From Sideroxydans sp. (GTDB taxonomy: Bacteria > Pseudomonadota > Gammaproteobacteria > Burkholderiales > Gallionellaceae): DNA of 35,326 nt. The stretch is taken from NCBI GenBank assembly GCA_011620315.1, contig WOZO01000074.1:1-35326 (forward strand). Direction: 5' to 3'. The position numbers and the translations under genes are program-made. The notes under the pieces are model-generated. The model saw only the letters and a program-made list of their open reading frames with translations. It had not been told where the DNA came from and did no database searches. Shown one piece after another: positions 22,911 through 30,924 of the stretch (its first letter is position 1; each line of letters starts with the position of its first letter).

Positions 22911-25553
22911 TCAGGAGGCAGCGGTGGGCGCTGCTTGCGGAACCACGGCGCCGACGGAAGGCACACCTTCGAATGCGAGCAAGCGCAGCGCGTTGACGAC
23001 CACGAGCAACGTCGATCCTTCGTGGAACAGAACAGCCGTGCCAATGTTCAGCCCAAAGATGGTTGCCGGGATCAGCACGGCCACAACCCCCAAACTCACC
23101 CACAAGTTCTGGCGGATCACCCGCGCCGTGCGCCGCGACAGCGCGACCGCGAAAGGCAACTGGCTCAGGTCGTCGGCCATCAGCGCCACGTCCGCGGTCT
23201 CCAGCGCCACATCTGAGCCGGCCGCGCCCATCGCAATGCCCACGGTCGCGTTCGCCATGGCCGGCGCGTCGTTGACCCCATCGCCCACCATCGCGACCCT
23301 TCCCTTCTCCAGCAACTTCTTGATGGCATCCACCTTGTGTTCCGGCATCAGATCACCCTGCGCTTCGGTAAGGCCGACACTCTGCGCCACGGCTTCGGCA
23401 ACGCGCTGGTTGTCGCCAGAGATCATGATCAGGCGCTCGATTCCGAGCTCCTTGAGGGCTCGCATCACGCCCGCTGCGGCCGGCCGGGGCGTATCCATCA
23501 CGCCGAGCACACCCAGGTAGCGCTCTCCCAGGCGCACGACCATGGTCGTGCGTCCCTGGGCGATGAGCGCCTCGTTGGCGCGAGCCACCTCCGGCGGCAT
23601 TGGCGCCCCGCCGATCTCGGAAAACATGGCGGCCTTGCCCACATGCAACATTTCCCCGGCAACTCGTGCCGATACGCCCCGGCCAGTGATGCTCTGCACC
23701 GATTCGACGCCGGGTTCGGGGCTGCCCGAGGTCAGTCGCTTTTGTGCGCCTTCGACTATCGCGGAGGCCAGCGGATGGTCGCTGTGCCGCTCCACCGCCA
23801 GCGCGACCGTCAGCAACTCCGATTCGCTCGAACCGGGGCCGGCAACGACGTCCGTCAGCCGGGGCTTGCCTTCCGTGAGTGTCCCCGTCTTGTCGAACGC
23901 AATCGCCGTCAGGGTGCCCAGGTTCTCCAAAGGGCCGCCGCCTTTGACCAGCACGCCGCTGCGCCCGGCGCGAGCCACGCCGCTCAGCACGGCACTAGGC
24001 ACCGAAATCGCCAGCGCGCAGGGGCTTGCCGCCACGAGCACGGCCATGGCCCGGTAGAAAGTGGTGCTGAACGGCTCGTCGATGACGAAGCCGGCGAACA
24101 GCAGAAGAACCACGCCAATGAGGATGACGGGAACGAAAATCCGTTCGAACTTGTCGGTGAAATTCTGCGTGGGTGAGCGCTGCGTCTGAGCTTCGGTGAC
24201 CAGCTTGACAACGCGTGCCATCGTGGACTCCGTCGAGGCACGGGCCACCATGACTTCGATGGCGCCCGGTCCATTGATCGTGCCTGCGAACACCTTGTGC
24301 AGTGCGGCAACCTTCTCGAACGCCCGCAACGCCGCCTGGGAATCGTCGACCGGCCGCTTGTCCACGGGCACGCTTTCACCGGTGACGGGGGCCTGGTTCA
24401 CGCTGGACTCGCCACGCACCACGAAGCCGTCGGCGGGCAGCCGCTCGTTCGGCTTGACGAGCACCACGTCGCCCACTACGAGTTGCGCCACCGCGACCTG
24501 TTCCGTGCTGCCGTCGGGCCGTTTCACCAGCGCAGTTTCGGGCGCGAGCTTGGCCAACGCTTCAATCGCCTTGCGTGCCCGCCCCATGGCGTAATGTTCC
24601 AGCGAGTGGCCAAGACTGAACAGGAACAGGAGCAGGCCTCCTTCGGCCCATTGACCGAGTGCGGCTGCGCCCGCGGCGGCAACGAGCATCAGCGTGTCGA
24701 TCTCGAAGCGCTTCGCGCGGATGTTCTCGATCGCCTCTTTAAGCGTGTAGTAGCCGCCGAAGACATACGCGGCGACGTAAAAGCCCTTGCTGACGAGTTC
24801 GGGCGCGAGGTCGCGCCACGCAAGCAGCCAGCCGATGAGCACCATGAGGCCCGCCAGCAACGCAAAGATCAATTCGGACTTTTCTCCGAAGGGCCCGCCA
24901 TGGTCATGGGCATGGCCCGCGCCGGCGTGATCCGCATGGTCGTGGTCATGGTCCTTCCCGTCGGCATGGTCATCGTGACCGTGCTCGGCATGCGCATGAC
25001 CCTGGTGCGGCGTTGGCGCGTCATCGTACGCATGGCCGCCCTCATGCGCATGGCCGTCGTGCGAATGCACGCCTTCACCGTGTTTCGCCGGGGCCGAGCT
25101 CGCTGGCTTCAGGGGAAGCCCAAGCATTTCGAGTTCGGACCTGACCTTCGCTTCATCGACCAGCGACCGGTCGAATTCGATGCGAACGGAACCCGTGGTT
25201 GAAACTTCCGCCTCGACCACGCCCTGGAGTGCGGAGATCTTGTCGCTCAGGCGCCTCGCGGCGCGCGCGTGCTGGGTCGATGTGTGGAACGCCAGATGCG
25301 CGAAGCGTTCGCCCAGCTCGGCGCCCGATGAGGCAGCGAGTTCGCGCACACGCTGCAGCGAGATCGTGTCGGGCCGGTAGTGAATGCACAACTGAGGCGG
25401 CTGCGAACCCCCGGCGTTGGCAACATGCACCTCACTGATGCCGTTGCGACCTGAAAGCAGCGAGATGAGCCGCGCCACGCACAGGTCCTTGACATCTTCC
25501 ACGCCGGATAGAAGGACGGGAATGTCGAGGCGGATTTTTTCGGCTTTGGCCAT
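22911..25553 (-). CDS. P1B-4-type heavy-metal ATPase with His-rich linker
   Basis: An 880-residue ATP-driven metal exporter. Two degenerate HMA-like domains (about 5-75 and 85-148) lack a CxxC motif. They are followed by a linker with 19 His in residues 157-218, then the membrane and catalytic core. The transmembrane metal motif is SPC (AASPCALAIS) and the last helices contain HEGSTLLVVVNALRLL, both marks of the P1B-4 group, whose reported substrates include Co, Zn, Cd and Fe. The phosphorylation site DKTGTLTEGKP, the VTGES actuator motif, the HP of SDHPLAS and GDGVNDAPA are intact. The ATG at 25553 has CGGAG 8 bases upstream. It is divergent from the CaCA antiporter gene, and a dyad lies between them. 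Confidence 0.93.
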   Translation of the reverse strand: MAKAEKIRLDIPVLLSGVEDVKDLCVARLISLLSGRNGISEVHVANAGGSQPPQLCIHYRPDTISLQRVRELAASSGAELGERFAHLAFHTSTQHARAARRLSDKISALQGVVEAEVSTTGSVRIEFDRSLVDEAKVRSELEMLGLPLKPASSAPAKHGEGVHSHDGHAHEGGHAYDDAPTPHQGHAHAEHGHDDHADGKDHDHDHADHAGAGHAHDHGGPFGEKSELIFALLAGLMVLIGWLLAWRDLAPELVSKGFYVAAYVFGGYYTLKEAIENIRAKRFEIDTLMLVAAAGAAALGQWAEGGLLLFLFSLGHSLEHYAMGRARKAIEALAKLAPETALVKRPDGSTEQVAVAQLVVGDVVLVKPNERLPADGFVVRGESSVNQAPVTGESVPVDKRPVDDSQAALRAFEKVAALHKVFAGTINGPGAIEVMVARASTESTMARVVKLVTEAQTQRSPTQNFTDKFERIFVPVILIGVVLLLFAGFVIDEPFSTTFYRAMAVLVAASPCALAISVPSAVLSGVARAGRSGVLVKGGGPLENLGTLTAIAFDKTGTLTEGKPRLTDVVAGPGSSESELLTVALAVERHSDHPLASAIVEGAQKRLTSGSPEPGVESVQSITGRGVSARVAGEMLHVGKAAMFSEIGGAPMPPEVARANEALIAQGRTTMVVRLGERYLGVLGVMDTPRPAAAGVMRALKELGIERLIMISGDNQRVAEAVAQSVGLTEAQGDLMPEHKVDAIKKLLEKGRVAMVGDGVNDAPAMANATVGIAMGAAGSDVALETADVALMADDLSQLPFAVALSRRTARVIRQNLWVSLGVVAVLIPATIFGLNIGTAVLFHEGSTLLVVVNALRLLAFEGVPSVGAVVPQAAPTAAS

Positions 25554-25578
25554 GGGTGCACTCCGATTTTTGTTGTCA

Positions 25579-25601
25579 AGCTGCTGGGCTACTATGCAGC
25601 T
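25579..25601. promoter_or_regulatory. Dyad in the ATPase/antiporter divergent region
   Basis: A perfect inverted repeat AGCTGC-N11-GCAGCT, 26 bases upstream of the ATPase start, next to TTGTCA/TTGACA-like sequence. It could be an operator for a metal regulator. The only candidate regulator seen on the element is the MerR remnant at 28130, so the link is speculative. Confidence 0.35.
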
Positions 25602-25731
25602 CCAGCCGTTGTGAACAGTGGATTATGAGGTCGAGTTATCAGTCAGGCCCGCCGAGGGCCCCACAGCAGACAAGCTCGTGGGTAAGATCGGCTGCCGGGC
25701 CAAACCCGCCAACGTACTGCGAAGCACAACA

Positions 25732-27018
25732 ATGAGAAAGTTTCTTGTCCTGCTGGCCATTGCCATTGCCGCGATTGTCCCGGCCGCCATCTTCCGGATC
25801 AGCGGATGGCGCCCCAATGCTGTCGTGGACACGGCCGTGTTCGGGCTCGCCGTGCTGGCGGCCGGCTTCATGCTCTCGTGGGGCGCCGAAGCCGCAGAGA
25901 AGCGCATTTCGCAGGGCCTCATACTGGCTCTCGTCGCACTCATCACAGTCCTGCCCGAGTATGCAGTCGACATGTACTACGCGTACCAGGCTGGCAAGGC
26001 GCCTGAGTCGAACTATGTGCACTATGCCGCGGCCAATATGACAGGCGCCAACCGGCTGCTGGTCGGCGTGGCGTGGCCTCTCATGGTGTTCCTTCATTGG
26101 TGGCGCACCCGCAAGCGCACCATCGAACTGGCAAGCGTGAACGTGCTGGAAGTGGGTTTCCTATTGGTGGCCAGCGTCTACGCATTTTCGATCGTCCTGA
26201 AGAACCGCATCAATCTGGTTGACACGGTCATTCTGGTCCTGATTTTCGGCACCTATCTTTGGTTCACGAGCCGGCTGCCGAAGGTGGAAACGGGCCTCGA
26301 AGCCGACGATGAGCCCGGCCCGGCCGCGGCGCTGTCGGAGCTCTCTCCGCGAAAGCAGTGGGCCTGGATGGCCGGGCTGGCGATCGTCGCCGCGGGCGTG
26401 ATCCTGGCGGCAGCCGAGCCGTTCGCTGAATCCATCGTCGCCTCAGGGCGCATCCTGGGCATCGACGAGTTCCTGCTGATCCAGTGGCTTGCACCCTTGG
26501 CGAGCGAGGCGCCGGCAGTCGTCATCGCCATCCTGTTCGTCCTTTCGGGGCGCGCCGAGGGCGGGCTCACAACTATGATCAGCGACAAGATCAACCAGTG
26601 GACCCTGCTGGTGGGCATGCTGCCGCTGGCGATGAGCGTCGGCGCCGGAGCGATTGCGTCGTTGCCGCTGGACGCGCGGCAGCACGAGGAATTTTTTCTG
26701 ACCGCGGCACAGTCGCTATTTGGAGTGGCTTTGTTGCTCCGGTTGCGCTTCAGCCTGCTATCGGCAGTCGTGCTGGCGGCCCTCTTTTCGGTCCAGATCG
26801 TTCTCGCCTTTGTCTATCGCGCGGATGCCGCCAAGGCCATCGCTTCGCTGACCATGCTGGGGTGGTTGTACCTCGGTCTCGCCGCCGTCCTATTCATGCT
26901 GTCGGGGCCGGCCGCCTGGCGCGCCGTCAGGAAACTGGAGGCCACGATTCATGGGCACGATCCGCAGGCGGCGGCACGCCGGGGGTCAGGTCCTGATACC
27001 GTCGGGCGCAACGGCTGA
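25732..27018 (+). CDS. CaCA-family sodium/calcium-type cation antiporter
   Basis: A 428-residue inner-membrane protein with about ten to eleven hydrophobic segments in two related halves. The paired alpha-repeat regions are visible as LITVLPEYAVDMYYA with GANRLLVGVAWP in the first half, and LAPLASEAPAVVIAILF in the second; both carry the acidic residue in a helix that the CaCA superfamily uses for cation binding. A hydrophilic loop rich in Asp/Glu (about residues 183-200) separates the halves. ATG at 25732 begins a good first membrane segment; an ATG-less extension to 25618 adds an unlikely N-terminus. Placement beside the P1B-4 ATPase suggests divalent-cation homeostasis. Confidence 0.82.
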   Translation: MRKFLVLLAIAIAAIVPAAIFRISGWRPNAVVDTAVFGLAVLAAGFMLSWGAEAAEKRISQGLILALVALITVLPEYAVDMYYAYQAGKAPESNYVHYAAANMTGANRLLVGVAWPLMVFLHWWRTRKRTIELASVNVLEVGFLLVASVYAFSIVLKNRINLVDTVILVLIFGTYLWFTSRLPKVETGLEADDEPGPAAALSELSPRKQWAWMAGLAIVAAGVILAAAEPFAESIVASGRILGIDEFLLIQWLAPLASEAPAVVIAILFVLSGRAEGGLTTMISDKINQWTLLVGMLPLAMSVGAGAIASLPLDARQHEEFFLTAAQSLFGVALLLRLRFSLLSAVVLAALFSVQIVLAFVYRADAAKAIASLTMLGWLYLGLAAVLFMLSGPAAWRAVRKLEATIHGHDPQAAARRGSGPDTVGRNG

Positions 27019-27120
27019 GTAAACGCGCTACCGCCAGCTCTTCGCAATTTCGGGATGCCGTCCTACCACCCAGGAAGTGCGGTAGCGCTAAGGTTGGCCC
27101 TTCAATCCAAGGAGCAAATC

Positions 27121-27336
27121 ATGGCCAATCAACCCGCCGAGAAACCCGGCCCCCATCATCCGCACCAAGGCCACGTTCCAGGTGATCTGGATCCCCAAGG
27201 CCACCGCGACAAAAGCGCTCCACCAACAGGCACAACGGAAGAGCCTGGCGCCCATCATCCGCACGAGGGCCACAAACCCGGGGACCTGGACCCGCACGGA
27301 CACCGCGATACGTCGGGCGGACAACAGAGGAAGTAA
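27121..27336 (+). CDS. His-rich mini-protein with a duplicated 24-residue unit
   Basis: A 71-residue hydrophilic protein made of two copies of the unit PGxHHPHxGHxPGDLDPxGHRD (residues 11-31 and 42-63), with a short polar N-terminus and a basic tail. There is no signal peptide or membrane segment, so it is probably cytoplasmic. His is abundant (14 residues), which suggests metal binding or buffering, but this is inference and I know no family. Start is firm: AAGGAG lies 6 bases upstream of the ATG. It is downstream of the CaCA gene (102 bases) and followed by a hairpin terminator. Confidence 0.75.
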   Translation: MANQPAEKPGPHHPHQGHVPGDLDPQGHRDKSAPPTGTTEEPGAHHPHEGHKPGDLDPHGHRDTSGGQQRK

Positions 27337-27357
27337 GCTGCTTACGCAGCACTTGAG

Positions 27358-27378
27358 CGAGGCGGCGAGTCCGCCTCG
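27358..27378. terminator. Bidirectional hairpin terminator
   Basis: A perfect 8-bp stem CGAGGCGG / CCGCCTCG with loop CGAGT, followed by TTGCGTTT. It sits between the convergent His-rich gene (stop 27336) and the second CusF-like gene (stop 27386), where a two-way terminator is expected. Confidence 0.6.
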
Positions 27379-27385
27379 TTGCGTT

Positions 27386-27706
27386 TCAGGATGGCACGTA
27401 GATCAGTGCCGTCATTCTCAGGCTGAGATCGAACCGATCCGCCTGAAAGCGGACCCGGTCCCCGTCGCGCCTGCCAATCAGCCACTTCGCCTCAACGAAC
27501 CTGAAGGTCGTCGTCCCGGCCCGAAGGTGCAGATAGGGAATGGCATCGTGCTGCAGGGTGATCTTGCCTGCCTCGTGATCGATCTTGACGATCCGGCCAG
27601 AGATGAAGTCGCTGGCGGAAGGCTCAGCGATGCACGCCGCGGTCGCAACCAGCGCCAGTCCAAATCCCACAACCCATTTGCGGCGCGTCAAATGCAAGGT
27701 ATCCAT
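27386..27706 (-). CDS. CusF-like periplasmic metal-binding protein, copy 2
   Basis: A 106-residue exported protein with a signal peptide (WVVGFGLALVATAACIA). The mature domain follows the CusF pattern: SGRIVKIDHEAGKITLQHDA and GDRVRFQAD. It differs from copy 1 (8104-8421) at about 16 of 79 mature residues. As in copy 1, the Trp-Met-Met ligand block is absent (LRAGTTTF in its place) while the His is kept. The signal peptides of the two copies are much more different than the mature parts, which suggests selection on the mature fold. The ATG at 27706 has GGGGGAA about 8 bases upstream. Confidence 0.8.
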   Translation of the reverse strand: MDTLHLTRRKWVVGFGLALVATAACIAEPSASDFISGRIVKIDHEAGKITLQHDAIPYLHLRAGTTTFRFVEAKWLIGRRDGDRVRFQADRFDLSLRMTALIYVPS

Positions 27707-28129
27707 GGCTAAGTTCCCCCGTTGCGACAGGGGCGAGCACGTCTCGAGAGTCGCTCGGAAAGGGGTTTTTGTCTGCTCGTCACGTGCCATCGCATGGTAC
27801 AGCCCTTTTCGCCGAGGGACTCCCCAGTTGCACAGGCATTGCCGCTACGCTAGCCGCCGTCGCGGTCTCACCGCGCAGGCGCACTCCTACAGCTGAGGCA
27901 CAGTTGAGCGATGTTGAAAACAAAGCGATTCGCTCCAAGTCTATTTTCTCGTGCAATACCAAGGCCAGGAAAAAGCCCACCAAAGCAGCCGCATAGCGCC
28001 CGGCACATCCGGATGCTTCGAGCTTGGCAATGGCACGGGTACTCGCCTAATGAGCAATATTGCCAATCCAAGAAATAGCCAAGCAGTCGACAGGAGTTGG
28101 ACGATCGTCTTGAAGTTGTCGTCGATCAC
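27707..28129. other. Intergenic stretch without an intact gene
   Basis: Several short frames with bits of protein-like sequence are present on both strands, for example a minus-strand membrane-like stretch near 27960-28130 (NFKTIVQLLSTAWLFLGLAI), but none is a convincing gene. A palindrome GCAATATTGC lies at 28054-28063. Base composition is less GC-rich than in the cargo on either side. Confidence 0.45.
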
Positions 28130-28390
28130 CCGCATGACCAATACACCGGCGAGGACATCCACCAGCTGCGCTTCATTTGCTTGTGCCGGGCGATGGACAT
28201 GTCGCTCGAAGAGGTTCGAACACTGCTGAGCTTGGCTTTGCGCAGGAAAGCAGATTACCGAGCGGCGAATCTTGCACTGAATGAGCACATCGGTCATGTC
28301 CGCACCCACCTGCATCGGCCTCATGACGCGTTCATTGACGATGCTATTGAGATAATCTTTCTTATCGCAATAGCCATGTCGATCCACTAA
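28130..28390 (+). pseudogene. MerR-family metal regulator remnant (CadR/PbrR-like)
   Basis: The frame encodes QYTGEDIHQLRFICLCRAM followed by DMSLEEVRTLLSL and NEHIGHVRTHL, matching the middle of CadR/PbrR-type MerR regulators (RFIRxCRxLDMTLxEIRxLL and LLDEHIGHV). The winged-helix N-terminus is absent, and the usual metal-binding Cys before the LDEHIGHV helix is replaced (DYRAAN instead of a DCGxVN pattern). After HIGHV the similarity is lost. It is a decayed regulator gene, possibly once controlling the metal genes nearby. Confidence 0.6.
28343..28374. repeat. Candidate tyrosine-recombinase core site
   Basis: Two 13-base arms (GCTATTGAGATAA on the left, the reverse complement of GCTATTGCGATAA on the right) flank a 6-base centre TCTTTC; the arms match at 12 of 13 positions. 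It ends 26 bases before the start of the tyrosine recombinase gene. This geometry is that of Xer, Cre-like and TnpI-type crossover sites, so it is a good candidate for the resolution site of the transposon. Confidence 0.6.
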
Positions 28391-28400
28391 ACTGGCGATC

Positions 28401-30101
28401 GTGAAAAGTACCCGAGTCTCCAAGCCGGCGAATGCGGAAAAGGAATTCCCCGGCACCGCGGCCCTCGCGGCGCTGCGCGCCTGGTACGCGGGCCTGGGTG
28501 CGCGAGCGGCCGTTGCCCAATATCTTGGGGTGGACAGGGCGGACGGCCAGTCCTCTCGCGCAATGCTGGGCGACATCCGCCGGCAGCTGACCAAGCATGC
28601 GCGCCAGCGGCACCGGGAAGACCTGGCCAGCCTGCTCGAACACTCGGCGGCGGAACGCGCGCAGCGCGCCCGCGCCGTGATGGATGCGATCGAGACGCTG
28701 CGGCATCTGCCGGTGCCCGCGCCCATGGTGACGGACGACCTCGAGCGCTGGCTGCCGGCGCGTGCCGCCGGCGCCATGAAAGCCCATGGCTTCAAGACCC
28801 TGGCCGATCTGACGGTGCGAATTCCGCGGCGCCGGCGCTGGTGGACGGGCATTCCCGGCTTGGGCGCGGCCAGCGCCAGGCAGATCGAAGCCTTCTTCGC
28901 CGCGCACGCGCACCTCACGCAGCAAGCCCGCGCGCTGGTGCCCATCGGCGCTCAAGATGATGTGGCGCCCTGGGAAAGGCTGCGCGTGCCCCATGAGGTC
29001 GACGGCTCGCGGGGCACCTTCCGCGCACCCAAGGCCACCTGCACGCTGGACGCAAACGACGACTACGAGGCGGTGCAGGCTTGGCTGGCGCTGCACGAAT
29101 CGGCTGCAACCCAGCGGGCCTACCGCAAGGAGGCCGAGCGGCTGATTCTGTGGGCCGTTGTGGAGCGCGGCCGGGCGCTGTCCTCGCTCACCACAGAAGA
29201 CGCGGTCGCCTTTCGCGCCTTCTTGCGACACCCAGCGCCCAGGGCCCGCTGGATCGGCCCGGCGCGGCCGCGCTCGTCGCCCGAGTGGCGGCCGTTCATC
29301 GGTGGACTGTCAGCCCGATCGGTGGCCTACGCGCTGTCGGTGGTGGGCGCCATGTTCCGCTGGTTGATCCAGCAGCGCTACCTGCTGGCCAACCCGTTCG
29401 CCGGCATCAAGGTGCGCGGCGCATCGCGCTCCGAATCGCTGGCCGTCACCCGGGTCTTCGGCGAAGGCGAATGGTCAGTGATCCAAGCGGTCGCCGAAGG
29501 CCTGGAATGGGGACATGGATGGCAGGCACCGGCGGCGCAGCGCCTGCGCTTCGTGCTGGACTTCGCCTACGCCACGGGCCTGCGCATCGGGGAGCTGGTC
29601 GGCGCCACGCTGGGACAGATCGAGACCGATGCGCATGGTGATCGCTGGCTGCACCTGGTGGGCAAGGGCAGTAAGGCCGGCAAGGTGGCGCTGCCGCCAC
29701 TGGCTTGTGCGGCGCTGGACCGGTATCTGATGCAGCGCAAGCTGCCGATCACGCCCGCGCGATGGGATCCGCTGGCACCGCTCATTGGCAGCCTCGATCA
29801 AGAGAGTACAGCGGGCATCACCGCGACGCGGCTGTGGAGTGTGATGCGACGCTTTTTCACAAAGGTCGCCGAAGTCATTGAGAAGGACAGCCCGGCCACG
29901 GCCGAGAAACTGCGCCGTGCCAGCCCACATTGGATGCGCCACACCCATGCTACGCATGCATTGGCGCGCGGGGCCGAATTGACCACCGTGCGCGACAACC
30001 TGCGGCACGCATCGATTTCGACGACCTCAATCTACCTGCACGGCGACGAGGTTAAGCGGGCGCGGGAGATGGGGGAGGCTTTCGCAGCCCGGCGATCTTG
30101 A
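28401..30101 (+). CDS. Tyrosine site-specific recombinase
   Basis: A 566-residue integrase-family recombinase, probably resolving transposition cointegrates. Residues 1-210 form an N-terminal extension not found in simple Xer proteins, containing a helix-hairpin-like part (IPGLGAASARQIEAF). A SAM-like core-binding domain follows (about 220-345). The catalytic domain shows Arg395 in ATGLRIGEL, His510-x-x-Arg513 in PHWMRHTHATH, and nucleophile Tyr545 in TSIYLHGDE. The start is GTG at 28401, just after a dyad with core-site geometry. It is convergent with the toxin-antitoxin operon (12 bases apart). Large Tyr recombinases of this type occur in Tn3-family and other elements. Confidence 0.92.
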   Translation: MKSTRVSKPANAEKEFPGTAALAALRAWYAGLGARAAVAQYLGVDRADGQSSRAMLGDIRRQLTKHARQRHREDLASLLEHSAAERAQRARAVMDAIETLRHLPVPAPMVTDDLERWLPARAAGAMKAHGFKTLADLTVRIPRRRRWWTGIPGLGAASARQIEAFFAAHAHLTQQARALVPIGAQDDVAPWERLRVPHEVDGSRGTFRAPKATCTLDANDDYEAVQAWLALHESAATQRAYRKEAERLILWAVVERGRALSSLTTEDAVAFRAFLRHPAPRARWIGPARPRSSPEWRPFIGGLSARSVAYALSVVGAMFRWLIQQRYLLANPFAGIKVRGASRSESLAVTRVFGEGEWSVIQAVAEGLEWGHGWQAPAAQRLRFVLDFAYATGLRIGELVGATLGQIETDAHGDRWLHLVGKGSKAGKVALPPLACAALDRYLMQRKLPITPARWDPLAPLIGSLDQESTAGITATRLWSVMRRFFTKVAEVIEKDSPATAEKLRRASPHWMRHTHATHALARGAELTTVRDNLRHASISTTSIYLHGDEVKRAREMGEAFAARRS

Positions 30102-30113
30102 CGGGTCGCAGCG

Positions 30114-30443
30114 TCAGGCGAACTGCAGCTCGATCTTACCGGCACGCCGCCGTACTGGACCGACCACGATCTTCACGTCATGCCCCAGCTTGGCCACCAG
30201 TTCCAGCAGCTTCGCCTCGCTGACCCCGCGAAACTGGCCGCGCGTGATGCGGGAGATCTTGGACTGATCGATTTCCAGCAGCGCGGCGGCTCCCTGTTGC
30301 GTCAGGCGTCGCGCCTTGATGGCGCGGGCAATCTCAGCCGCGAGCTGCGACTTGCGCTGCATTTCCGCAGCGTCGGCATAGCCCAGGTCCGCGTAGACGT
30401 TGGTGCTGCCTTCTTCGATGGTGATGTGGCTGTTCTGGCTCAT
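30114..30443 (-). CDS. XRE/HigA-type antitoxin
   Basis: A 109-residue helix-turn-helix protein: residues about 35-90 hold the XRE-like domain (AIKARRLTQQGAAALLEIDQ then SKISRITRGQF). It is the antitoxin of the pair with the Gp49-like toxin upstream and should bind the operator at its promoter. The ATG at 30443 has AAGGAG about 8 bases upstream and overlaps the toxin stop in the sequence ATGA, which suggests coupled translation. The toxin-first gene order is that of higBA-type modules. Confidence 0.9.
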   Translation of the reverse strand: MSQNSHITIEEGSTNVYADLGYADAAEMQRKSQLAAEIARAIKARRLTQQGAAALLEIDQSKISRITRGQFRGVSEAKLLELVAKLGHDVKIVVGPVRRRAGKIELQFA

Positions 30444-30823
30444 CGCTTTACTCCTTGCTTTGCTTGCCAAGCCTCAAAATCCTGCACCGCAGCCTTCAGC
30501 CGTGCCTTGATCAGGTCCAGGTCCTCCTTCGGCGTCTTGATGCCGCTCTTGGACTTCTTCTGAAAACAGTGCAGCACATAGACCCAGCCCGCGAACTTGA
30601 CCGTGTAGACCGCCCGGAACGTGTCGCTCCGGAAATCCTCGACCACTTCCAAAACCGCGGCGGAACCAAACCCGCTCAGCGCCTTGGCGTCCGGGTGCTT
30701 GCCACCGGCTTGCGCCAGGTCGATCGCATGGCCGAACACGTCTTGGACGTCCTCGGGCATTCCGTCCAGATCCCGCTTGGCCGAGCCGACCCATTTGAGC
30801 GGTTTGCGCGGCTGGGTGGACAT
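30440..30823 (-). CDS. Gp49/HigB-like toxin (RelE superfamily)
   Basis: A 127-residue small basic protein of the phage-derived Gp49-like (DUF891) family, expected to be an mRNA-cleaving toxin. Family marks are KPLKWVGSAKRDLDGMPEDV at the start, FRAVYTVKFAGWVYVLHCFQ in the middle and KKSKSGIKTPKEDLDLIKAR near the end. It shares a 4-base overlap with the antitoxin gene. Pairs of this type are common in Tn3-family transposons near the recombination module, where they stabilise the element; this is family knowledge. Confidence 0.9.
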   Translation of the reverse strand: MSTQPRKPLKWVGSAKRDLDGMPEDVQDVFGHAIDLAQAGGKHPDAKALSGFGSAAVLEVVEDFRSDTFRAVYTVKFAGWVYVLHCFQKKSKSGIKTPKEDLDLIKARLKAAVQDFEAWQAKQGVKR

Positions 30824-30831
30824 TAGTGGTG

Positions 30832-30860
30832 ATTATGCCAATTTAGGCATAGACCGTCAA
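30832..30860 (-). promoter_or_regulatory. Promoter and operator of the toxin-antitoxin operon
   Basis: Read on the minus strand: TTGACG (-35, 30860-30855), a 17-base spacer, and CATAAT (-10, 30837-30832). The inverted repeat TATGCC-N6-GGCATA (30834-30851) lies in the spacer and overlaps the -10, as expected for autoregulation. The toxin ATG is only 8 bases after the -10, so the transcript would be nearly leaderless. Confidence 0.8.
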
Positions 30861-30924
30861 ACCGAACTGAGCCCGGTGGGACGATGGCGGTGACATCTGA
30901 TGAAAGGGAGCCGCAACCCTCAAA

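Noticed and set aside
28362-29231. Minus-strand frames opposite the recombinase start
   Set aside because: The plus-strand recombinase is intact with all catalytic residues; the antisense frames lack recognisable sequence.
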